Shown here: positions 27,885 through 34,796 of the stretch, in pieces
Numbering within the stretch: position 1 is the stretch's first letter
Layout: each line of letters opens with the position of its first letter
Source: Streptomyces albicerus
GTDB lineage: Bacteria > Actinomycetota > Actinomycetes > Streptomycetales > Streptomycetaceae
Assembly (NCBI RefSeq): GCF_008905045.1
Contig: NZ_VWMY01000031.1
Coordinates: 9,103-56,183, forward strand
Direction: 5' to 3'
Length of the DNA stretch: 47,081 nt
Position numbers and translations under genes: made by a program
The notes under the pieces: generated by a model
The model's database searches: none
What the model saw: only the letters and a program-made list of their open reading frames with translations
What the model was told of the DNA's origin: nothing

Positions 27885-27902
27885 TCGCCACAACTGTGGC
27901 GA
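27885..27902. promoter_or_regulatory. 18-bp perfect palindrome between XRE and MmyB-type genes
   Basis: TCGCCACAACTGTGGCGA has perfect 8-bp arms around AC. It lies 143 nt upstream of the XRE start and 114 nt upstream of the divergent MmyB-type start, so it could serve both promoters. TTGACA at 27938-27943 may be a -35 for the latter. Nothing else gene-like is seen in 27743-28015. Confidence 0.55.
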
Positions 27903-28015
27903 GATTCAGCCGTCAACAGGCGTCAAATGCCACGATAGTTGACACCACTCCGCCCGGGGTAGCAGGATCACGTCGCCGCGTGAAGGCCGCATAGGCAAGA
28001 GGGGTGGACCTCCCG

Positions 28016-28687
28016 ATGGCATACCAGGCAGGAGGGCCCCGGCCACAGCCGCGACCCGTCCCCGAGAGTCTTGAGGCCCAGGCGTATCTGCAGGACTACG
28101 CCGCGCTCCTGGAGTCCGTCCCCTTTCCCTCCGTCGTCGTCGACCACCGCTGGGACGTCGTCCTGGCGAACGGTGCGTTCGAGACACTTTTCCGCGGCGT
28201 CGGCCCGCACCCCACCGCGATGCCGGGCGACAACTTCCTCCGCTTCGTGCTGTTCCATCCGGACGCGGGCACGGTCCTCGCCGAGCACGAGTCGAGCTGG
28301 TGTCTGCCGATGCTGGCGCACTTCTCCGCCGCCGTGGAGCGGCACGGCCACGATCACGGACTCCAGTCGATCCTCCGGGACATCGCCCAGGATCCGATCA
28401 TGGACGCCGCGTACCGGCACGGACTGCCGCACTGGATCCGCTCGGTCGGCCCGGACGCCGTCGAGCACGACGGCGCGGTGCGGCCGCTGCTGCATCCCGA
28501 CCCGCGCTGGGGCCGTACGGACTGCCGGATCGTCGGTGAGACCCCCAAAACCCTTGAGGACATGGGCTATACGCGACTGACGCTGGTCCTGCGCGAGGCC
28601 CGCCGCCCGACGGCGGCCCGCCGGGCCGGGCGGGCGCGACGCACGGCGGGCCATCTCAGCGTGGTGCCGCCGGCGGTTGAGGCGTAA
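28016..28687 (+). CDS. MmyB-type ligand-binding domain protein lacking HTH
   Basis: 223 residues from ATG 28016, with GAGGGGTGG a suitable distance upstream; GTG 28004 is in phase but sits on that site. The body matches the PAS-like ligand-binding domain normally found C-terminal to an XRE HTH in MmyB-type regulators: LLESVPFPSVVVDHRWDVVL, ANGAFETLF, then PGDNFLRFVLFHPDA, and ARDIAQDP-like and GDPRWG-like blocks later. No DNA-binding domain precedes it, so it may sense a ligand (fatty acid-like in characterised structures) and act with a partner. The divergent XRE gene is a candidate partner. The C-terminus is Arg/Ala-rich (RRPTAARRAGRARR). Confidence 0.8.
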   Translation: MAYQAGGPRPQPRPVPESLEAQAYLQDYAALLESVPFPSVVVDHRWDVVLANGAFETLFRGVGPHPTAMPGDNFLRFVLFHPDAGTVLAEHESSWCLPMLAHFSAAVERHGHDHGLQSILRDIAQDPIMDAAYRHGLPHWIRSVGPDAVEHDGAVRPLLHPDPRWGRTDCRIVGETPKTLEDMGYTRLTLVLREARRPTAARRAGRARRTAGHLSVVPPAVEA

Positions 28688-28719
28688 GCGCGTGGTGCCG
28701 CCGGCGCTGGAGGCGTAAG
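28659..28719 (+). repeat. 30-bp tandem duplication across the MmyB-type stop codon
   Basis: The units at 28659-28688 and 28690-28719 both start GCGTGGTGCCGCCGGCG and end GAGGCGTAAG, differing at two positions with a period of 31. The first carries the TAA stop (28685-28687). The second is non-coding. Confidence 0.85.
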
Positions 28720-28729
28720 TCTCTTTCAC

Positions 28730-28762
28730 GCAAGCCGCTTGCATTTCTTGCGCTATTCTTGC
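28730..28762 (+). promoter_or_regulatory. CTTGC operator cluster and -10 element of the lacI-type gene
   Basis: GCAAGCCGCTTGC (28730-28742) is a palindrome, and CTTGC recurs at 28738, 28747 and 28758. CTTGCAG-type direct repeats are the known targets of MalR/Reg1 LacI-family regulators in Streptomyces. TATTCT (28754-28759) could be a -10 only 8 nt before the ATG, with no Shine-Dalgarno sequence between, so the transcript may be leaderless. Autoregulation by the LacI-type protein is inferred. Confidence 0.55.
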
Positions 28763-28766
28763 GTTC

Positions 28767-29762
28767 ATGACGCGACGACTTGCTCAGGTGGCGAAGAAGG
28801 TCGGGGTCAGCGAGGCCACGGTCAGCCGGGTGCTCAACGGCAAGCCCGGAGTCTCCGACACCACCAGGCAGGCGGTGCTCTCCGCCCTCGACGTCCTCGG
28901 CTACGAGCGGCCCACCCAGCTGCGCGGCGAGCGCGCCCGTCTCGTGGGCCTCGTACTGCCCGAGCTGCAGAACCCGATCTTCCCGGCGTTCGCCGAGGTG
29001 ATCGGCGGCGCGCTCGCCCAGTCCGGGCTGACGCCCGTGCTGTGCACCCAGACCAAGGGCGGCGTCTCCGAGGCGGACTACGTGGACCTGCTGCTCCAAC
29101 AGCAGGTCTCGGGCGTGGTGTTCGCCGGTGGCCTGTACGCGCAGGCCGACGCGCCGCACGAGCACTACCGGCGGCTCGCCGACCGGAACATCCCGGTGGT
29201 GCTGGTGAACGCGGCCATCGAACACCTCGGCTTCCCGGGGGTCTCCTGCGACGACGCGGTGGCGGTGGAGCAGGCATGGCGGCACCTGGTCTCCCTGGGG
29301 CACGAGCGGATCGGGCTCGTGCTCGGGCCCGCGGACCACGTCCCCTCGGCCCGTAAGCTCGCCGCGGCGCGCGCCCTGGGCGACCTCCCGGACGAGCGCG
29401 TGGCCCGCGCGATCTTCTCGCTCGAAGGCGGTCAGGCCGCCACCAACCGGCTGCTCGACCGGGGTGTCACCGGCATCATCTGCGCCAGCGACCCGCTCGC
29501 CCTGGGTGCCGTACGCGCCGCCCGCCGCAAGGGACTCGGTGTTCCGTCACGGATCTCCGTCGTCGGCTACGACGACTCGGCGTTCATGAACTGCACCGAG
29601 CCCCCGCTGACCACGGTCCGCCAGCCCATCGAGGCCATGGGAAGGGCGGCGGTGGAGCTGCTGAACGCGCAGATCGGCGGCAGCAGCGTGCCGAACGAGG
29701 AGCTGCTGTTCGAGCCCGAGTTGGTGGTCCGGGGATCGACTGCGCAAGCGCCACGTCCCTGA
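28767..29762 (+). CDS. LacI-family transcriptional repressor (MalR-like)
   Basis: 331 residues from ATG 28767. The N-terminal HTH reads LAQVAKKVGVSEATVSRVLN with the hinge helix following, then a periplasmic-binding-protein-like effector domain (VGLVLPELQNPIFPAF at about 53-68; ICASDPLALGAVRAAR; VVGYDDSAFM). It leads a co-directional set with a sugar lipoprotein, two permeases, an alpha-glucosidase and an alpha-1,3-glucanase, and should repress them in the absence of an alpha-glucoside. Its own promoter has CTTGC repeats of the MalR/Reg1 type. The inducer could be a nigero-oligosaccharide or maltose-like sugar. Confidence 0.93.
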   Translation: MTRRLAQVAKKVGVSEATVSRVLNGKPGVSDTTRQAVLSALDVLGYERPTQLRGERARLVGLVLPELQNPIFPAFAEVIGGALAQSGLTPVLCTQTKGGVSEADYVDLLLQQQVSGVVFAGGLYAQADAPHEHYRRLADRNIPVVLVNAAIEHLGFPGVSCDDAVAVEQAWRHLVSLGHERIGLVLGPADHVPSARKLAAARALGDLPDERVARAIFSLEGGQAATNRLLDRGVTGIICASDPLALGAVRAARRKGLGVPSRISVVGYDDSAFMNCTEPPLTTVRQPIEAMGRAAVELLNAQIGGSSVPNEELLFEPELVVRGSTAQAPRP

Positions 29763-29797
29763 GATCCGCACGCCTGTCAAATAATTACAGAGACTGC

Positions 29798-29822
29798 GCG
29801 ACATCTTGCGATCAAATGTCGC
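29798..29822 (+). promoter_or_regulatory. Inverted repeat carrying CTTGCG upstream of the binding-protein gene
   Basis: GCGACAT (29798-29804) and ATGTCGC (29816-29822) are perfect arms flanking CTTGCGATCAA. The loop contains the CTTGCG motif also found upstream of the LacI-type gene. It lies 91 nt before the lipoprotein ATG. It may be an operator for the same repressor or a weak terminator of the regulator gene. Confidence 0.45.
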
Positions 29823-29912
29823 CGGTGCTTGAGTGTGCGACGCCAGACGCGGCGCACGCTTCCCAGCGGGCTGCCGTGGGCCTTCCACGCTCCTGCCCAG
29901 AGGGGTCCACCG

Positions 29913-31256
29913 ATGAGAAGCACCGGGTTCCGTCGCACCTGCATCATGCTCATCACCTGCTCGTTGGCGCTCAGCGCCTGCGGATCCGATGACGACGACA
30001 CCGCCGGGGGCAAGACCCGCATCACGGTCAACTGCATGCCGCCGAAGAGCGCCAAGGTCGACCGCGCGTTCTTCGAGGCAGACATCAAGGCGTTCGAGAA
30101 GCAGAACCCGGACATCGACGTCGTCCCGCACGACGCGTTCCCCTGCCAGGACCCGAAGACCTTCGACGCCAAGCTCGCCGGCGGCCAGATGGAGGACGTC
30201 TTCTACACGTACTTCACCGACGCCAAGCACGTCGTCGACGTCAACCAGGCCGCGGACATCACGAGTTACGTCAAGGACCTCAAGAGCTACGACACCATCC
30301 AGCAGCAGCTGCGCGACATCTACACCGTCGACGGCAAGATCTACGGCATCCCGCGCACCGGCTACTCCATGGGCCTGATCTACAACAAGAAGCTCTTCGA
30401 GCAGGCCGGCCTCGATCCCGACAAGCCCCCCGCCACCTGGGACGAACTGCGCGCGGCCGCCAGGAAGATCGCCGCCCTCGGCAACGGCACCGTCGGCTAC
30501 GCCGACTACAGCGCACAGAACCAGGGCGGCTGGCACTTCACGGCCGAGCTCTACTCGCAGGGCGGCGACGTCGTCAGCGCGGACGGCAAGAAGGCCACCA
30601 TCGACACACCCGAGGGCAAGGCGGTCCTGCAGAACCTCAAGGACATGCGCTGGACCGACAACTCCATGGGCAGCAAACAACTGCTCGTCATCAACGACGT
30701 CCAGCAGATGATGGGTTCGGGAAAGCTCGGCATGTACCTCTCGGCGCCCGACAACATCCCGATCCTGGTGAAGGAGAAGGGCGGCAACTACAAGGACCTC
30801 GCCCTCGCGCCCATGCCCGGCGGCCAGGGCACGCTCATCGGCGGCGACGGCTACATGTTCAACAGGAAGGCCACACCGGAGCAGATCAAGGCCGGTCTCA
30901 AGTGGCTCGACCACATGTTCCTCACGCCCGGCAAGGGCTTCCTCGGCGACTACGCCCGCGCCAAGCAGAACGACGCCCCGGTGGGCCTGCCCGAACCCCG
31001 GCTCTTCTCCGGCGCCGCGGACACCAAGGACCAGCAGGTCAAGAAGGCCAACGCCAACGTCCCGGTGGAGAACTACCAGGCCTTCCTCGACGGCAATCAG
31101 GACCTGGAGATGAAGATCGAGCCGCCACAGGCCCAGCAGATCTACTCCGTCCTCGACAGCGCCGTCTCCGCGGTCCTCACCAAGAAGGACGCCGACATCG
31201 ACAAGCTGCTGAGCGAAGCCTCCGGGAAGATCGACGCCATCCTGGCGCGCGGCTGA
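29913..31256 (+). CDS. Sugar-binding lipoprotein of ABC importer (alpha-glucoside locus)
   Basis: 447 residues from ATG 29913, which follows AGAGGGG; an earlier in-phase GTG at 29829 precedes the inverted-repeat leader without signal features. A Sec signal ends in lipobox LSAC with Cys23, followed by an Asp-rich linker (GSDDDD). The mature part is a family 1 binding protein: DVVPHDAFPCQDPKTFDAKL, then YGIPRTGYSMGLIYNKKLFE with the common sugar-stacking aromatics, and MPGGQGTLIGGDGYMFN. It should present an oligosaccharide to the permeases that follow 9 nt downstream. The locus (GH13, GH87) suggests alpha-1,3- or alpha-1,4-linked gluco-oligosaccharides. Confidence 0.93.
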   Translation: MRSTGFRRTCIMLITCSLALSACGSDDDDTAGGKTRITVNCMPPKSAKVDRAFFEADIKAFEKQNPDIDVVPHDAFPCQDPKTFDAKLAGGQMEDVFYTYFTDAKHVVDVNQAADITSYVKDLKSYDTIQQQLRDIYTVDGKIYGIPRTGYSMGLIYNKKLFEQAGLDPDKPPATWDELRAAARKIAALGNGTVGYADYSAQNQGGWHFTAELYSQGGDVVSADGKKATIDTPEGKAVLQNLKDMRWTDNSMGSKQLLVINDVQQMMGSGKLGMYLSAPDNIPILVKEKGGNYKDLALAPMPGGQGTLIGGDGYMFNRKATPEQIKAGLKWLDHMFLTPGKGFLGDYARAKQNDAPVGLPEPRLFSGAADTKDQQVKKANANVPVENYQAFLDGNQDLEMKIEPPQAQQIYSVLDSAVSAVLTKKDADIDKLLSEASGKIDAILARG

Positions 31257-31265
31257 CCTCCCGCC

Positions 31266-32225
31266 ATGAAGACAGCGTCCAAACCCACAGCGCCTCCACC
31301 TACGGTCGTACGTCCGCCGCAGGCGCCCCGACCCGGCTCCGCCGGGCGCCCGTTGCGCCGCCGTCTCGCCGACCAGTCCCGCGCGTACGCCTTCCTCCTC
31401 GGCGGACTGCTCTGCTTCGCGCTCTTCTCCTGGTACCCGGCGATCCGCGCGGTCGTGATCGCCTTCCAGAAGTACACGCCGGGCGCGGAGCCGGAGTGGG
31501 TCGGCACCGCCAACTTCACCCGCGTCTTCCAGGACCCGGAGTTCGCCGCGGCCTGGCGCAACACCCTCACCTTCACCCTGCTCGCCCTGCTCATCGGCTT
31601 CGCCGTCCCGTTCGTGCTGGCGCTCGTCCTGGGGGAACTCCGGCACGCGAAGGCCTTCTTCAGAGTCGTGGTCTACCTCCCGGTGATGATCCCGCCGGTG
31701 GTCAGCGCCCTGCTCTGGAAGTGGTTCTACGATCCCGGCGCCGGCCTCGCCAACGAGGCGCTGCGCTTCCTGCACCTGCCCACCTCGAACTGGTCCAACG
31801 GCGCCGACACCGCCCTCGTCTCCCTGGTCCTCGTGGCCACTTGGGCCAATCTCGGCGGCACCGTTCTCATCTACCTGGCCGCGCTCCAGAGCATCCCCGG
31901 TGAGCTGTACGAGGCGGCCGAGCTGGACGGCGCCAACATCTGGCAGCGCATCCGCCACGTGACGATCCCGCAGACCCGGTTCGTCATCCTGATGCTGATG
32001 CTCCTTCAGATCATCGCCACGATGCAGGTTTTCACGGAGCCGTTCGTGATCACGGGAGGCGGTCCGGAGAACGCCACGGTCACCGTCCTCTACCTGATCT
32101 ACAAGTACGCCTTCCTCTACAACGACTTCGGCGGAGCCTGCGCCCTCAGCGTGATGCTCCTCGTCCTGCTCAGCGCCTTCTCGGCGGCGTACCTGAGGCT
32201 CACCCGCTCCGGAGAGGACGTCTGA
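31266..32225 (+). CDS. Sugar ABC transporter permease (MalF family)
   Basis: 319 residues. After a Pro-rich cytoplasmic start (about 40 residues) come six predicted membrane helices, beginning near AYAFLLGGLLCFALFSW. The EAA loop YEAAELDGANIWQRIRHVTIP is canonical. The stop TGA shares its last base with the ATG of the next permease (TGATG), so the pair is translationally coupled. With the lipoprotein upstream it makes up a CUT1 importer without its own ATPase, as is usual for Streptomyces sugar systems energised by a shared ATPase. Confidence 0.93.
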   Translation: MKTASKPTAPPPTVVRPPQAPRPGSAGRPLRRRLADQSRAYAFLLGGLLCFALFSWYPAIRAVVIAFQKYTPGAEPEWVGTANFTRVFQDPEFAAAWRNTLTFTLLALLIGFAVPFVLALVLGELRHAKAFFRVVVYLPVMIPPVVSALLWKWFYDPGAGLANEALRFLHLPTSNWSNGADTALVSLVLVATWANLGGTVLIYLAALQSIPGELYEAAELDGANIWQRIRHVTIPQTRFVILMLMLLQIIATMQVFTEPFVITGGGPENATVTVLYLIYKYAFLYNDFGGACALSVMLLVLLSAFSAAYLRLTRSGEDV

Positions 32226-33103
32226 TGAGCAGCACACGGACGCTGGTCTCGCCGCTGACGCTCGCCCGACCCCGCGGCAAGGCCCTCTACTGGGCCGTTT
32301 TCACCGGCGTGGTCCTGCTCTTCACGCTCGCGTTCCTCTTCCCGGTCTACTGGATGACGACCGGCGCCATGAAGTCGCCGGACGAGGTGACCCGCACACC
32401 GCCGACGCTCGTCCCGGAGCGGTGGCACCTCAGCGGCTACACGGACGCCTGGGACCTGATGCGGCTGCCGACTCACCTGTGGAACACGGTCGTTCAGGCA
32501 ACCGGCGCCTGGATACTTCAACTCGTCTTCTGCACGGCCGCCGCCTACGCCCTCTCCAAGCTGAGGCCCGCCTTCGGCAAGGTGGTGCTCGGCGGCATCC
32601 TCGCCACGCTGATGGTCCCGGCGCAGGCACTGGTCGTACCGAAGTACCTGACGGTCGCCGACCTGCCGCTGATCCACACCAGCCTGCTCAACGATCCGCT
32701 CGGCATCTGGCTGCCCGCCGTGGCCAACGCCTTCAACCTCTACCTCCTCAAGCGGTTCTTCGACCAGCTCCCGCGCGACGTCCTGGAGGCCGCCGAGATC
32801 GACGGCGCGGGACGGCTGCGTACGCTCTGGTCGATCGTGCTGCCGATGTCCCGGCCGGTCCTGGGAGTCGTCTCGATCTTCGCGCTCGTCGCCGTCTGGC
32901 AGGACTTCCTCTGGCCGTTGATGGTCTTCTCCGACACCGACGAACAGCCCATCAGCGTGGCACTCGTCCAGCTGTCCCAGAACATCCCGCTGACCGTGCT
33001 CATCGCGGCGATGGTGATCGCGAGCATCCCGATGGTCGCCATGTTCCTGGTGTTCCAGCGGCACATCATCGCCGGGATCAGCGCGGGCAGCACCAAGGGC
33101 TGA
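32225..33103 (+). CDS. Sugar ABC transporter permease (MalG family)
   Basis: 292 residues with six predicted membrane helices, the first around WAVFTGVVLLFTLAFLFPVY. The EAA loop is LEAAEIDGAGRLRTLWSIVLP. It partners the MalF-type protein encoded just upstream with a one-base overlap. The alpha-glucosidase gene begins 32 nt downstream, consistent with one operon running from the lipoprotein to the glycosidases. No unusual features are seen. Confidence 0.93.
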   Translation: MSSTRTLVSPLTLARPRGKALYWAVFTGVVLLFTLAFLFPVYWMTTGAMKSPDEVTRTPPTLVPERWHLSGYTDAWDLMRLPTHLWNTVVQATGAWILQLVFCTAAAYALSKLRPAFGKVVLGGILATLMVPAQALVVPKYLTVADLPLIHTSLLNDPLGIWLPAVANAFNLYLLKRFFDQLPRDVLEAAEIDGAGRLRTLWSIVLPMSRPVLGVVSIFALVAVWQDFLWPLMVFSDTDEQPISVALVQLSQNIPLTVLIAAMVIASIPMVAMFLVFQRHIIAGISAGSTKG

Positions 33104-33135
33104 CGCCCTCCCGAGCCAACAGAAAGGCAGGCACC

Positions 33136-34749
33136 GTGGGACAGCCTTCCCCCGCGCGCACCGACGACCAGTGGTGGCGCTCCGCCGTCATCTACCAGGT
33201 GTACGTACGCAGCTTCGCGGACGGCGACGGCGACGGCACCGGAGACCTCGCGGGCGTCCGCGCCAAACTGCCGTACCTCGCCGAACTCGGCGTGGACGCC
33301 CTGTGGTTCAACCCCTGGTACCCGTCCCCGATGGCGGACGGCGGCTACGACGTCGCCGACTACCGGGCCGTCGACCCGGCATTCGGCACTCTCGCGGAGG
33401 CGGAGAAACTCATCGCAGAGGCACGGGAGTCGGGCATCCGCACCCTCGTCGACATCGTCCCGAACCATGTCTCCGACCAGCACCCGTGGTTCCGCGCAGC
33501 GCTCGACGCGGGCCCGGGCAGCCCCGAGCGTGAGCTCTTCCACTTCCGCCGGGGACGCGGCGCGCACGGTGAGCTGCCGCCCAACGACTGGCCGTCCCAG
33601 TTCGCGGGCTCCGCCGAACCCGTCTGGACGCGGCTGCCCGACGGCGACTGGTACCTCCATCTCTTCACCCCCGAGCAGCCCGACCTCAACTGGGCGCACC
33701 CGGCGGTCCGCCAGGAGCACGAGGACGTACTGCGCTTCTGGTTCGAGCGGGGCGTGTCCGGCGTCCGTATCGACTCGGCCGCCCTCCTCGCCAAGGACCC
33801 GGACCTGCCGGACTTCGTCGAGGGCCGCGACCCGCACCCCTTCGTCGACCGCGACGAACTCCACGACATCTACCGCACCTGGCGTGCAGTGGCCGACGAA
33901 TACGACGGCATCTTCGTCGGCGAGGTCTGGCTCCCCGACTCCGAACGCTTCGCCCGCTACCTCCGTCCCGACGAACTGCACACCGCCTTCAACTTCTCCT
34001 TCCTGTCCTGCCCTTGGGACGCGCAGCGGCTGCGTACGTCCATCGACGAGACCCTCGCCGAACACGCCCCGGTGGGCGCGCCCGCCACCTGGGTCCTCTG
34101 CAACCACGACGTGACACGCACGGTCACCCGCTACGGCCGCGCGGACACGGCCTTCGCCTTCGCCACGAAGGCCTTCGGTACGCCGACCGATCTCGCGCTC
34201 GGCACGCGCCGCGCCCGGGCCGCCGCGCTGCTCTCGCTGGCACTGCCGGGCGCCGTCTACCTCTACCAGGGCGAGGAACTGGGCCTGCCCGAGGCGGAGA
34301 TACCGCGCGACCGCATCCAGGACCCGATGCACTTCAGGTCGGGCGGCGTCGACCCTGGGCGCGACGGGTGCCGGGTCCCGCTGCCGTGGGTGGCCGAGGC
34401 GCCGTACGCGGGCTTCGGAGCACGGGACGAGCCCTGGCTGCCGCAACCGGAGGGCTGGCACGCGTACGCGGCCGACCTCCAGGTCGAGGACCCGGGCTCG
34501 ATGCTCTCGCTCTACCGGAAGGCCCTCACGCTCCGGCCGGAGTTCGGCGACGGACCTCTCACCTGGCTGCCCGCACCCGAGGGAGTACTCGCCTTCGCCC
34601 GCGAGGAGGGGCTGATCTGCGTCGTGAACCTGGCGGACACGCCGGCTGCCCTTCCCGCTGATTCCCAACTCCTGCTCAGCAGCGGCCGTTTGGACGCCTC
34701 CGGACGCCTCCCGCAGGACACGACGGCCTGGCTGCGCACCACCGGCTGA
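33136..34749 (+). CDS. GH13 alpha-glucosidase (oligo-1,6/alpha-glucosidase type)
   Basis: 537 residues from GTG 33136, preceded by AAAGGCAG; a longer in-phase frame starting at 32422 runs across the permease gene and is rejected. The four GH13 regions are present: DIVPNH (region I), GVRIDSAALL with nucleophile D213 (II), FVGEVWL with acid/base E263 (III) and CNHDVTR with D325 (IV). YQVYVRSFADGDGDGTGDL at the N-terminus matches exo-acting alpha-glucosidases. No signal peptide is present, so it hydrolyses imported alpha-gluco-oligosaccharides to glucose. Linkage preference is not readable, but the adjacent GH87 gene makes alpha-1,3-linked products (nigerose) plausible. Confidence 0.92.
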   Translation: MGQPSPARTDDQWWRSAVIYQVYVRSFADGDGDGTGDLAGVRAKLPYLAELGVDALWFNPWYPSPMADGGYDVADYRAVDPAFGTLAEAEKLIAEARESGIRTLVDIVPNHVSDQHPWFRAALDAGPGSPERELFHFRRGRGAHGELPPNDWPSQFAGSAEPVWTRLPDGDWYLHLFTPEQPDLNWAHPAVRQEHEDVLRFWFERGVSGVRIDSAALLAKDPDLPDFVEGRDPHPFVDRDELHDIYRTWRAVADEYDGIFVGEVWLPDSERFARYLRPDELHTAFNFSFLSCPWDAQRLRTSIDETLAEHAPVGAPATWVLCNHDVTRTVTRYGRADTAFAFATKAFGTPTDLALGTRRARAAALLSLALPGAVYLYQGEELGLPEAEIPRDRIQDPMHFRSGGVDPGRDGCRVPLPWVAEAPYAGFGARDEPWLPQPEGWHAYAADLQVEDPGSMLSLYRKALTLRPEFGDGPLTWLPAPEGVLAFAREEGLICVVNLADTPAALPADSQLLLSSGRLDASGRLPQDTTAWLRTTG

Positions 34750-34796
34750 GACCGCACCCCGCTATCCCCGTACCCCCACCACGAAGGGATCAGCAC

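Noticed and set aside
32422..33135. Upstream extension of the GH13 frame
   Set aside because: It runs through the MalG-type permease in another frame and has no GH13 features before GTG 33136.
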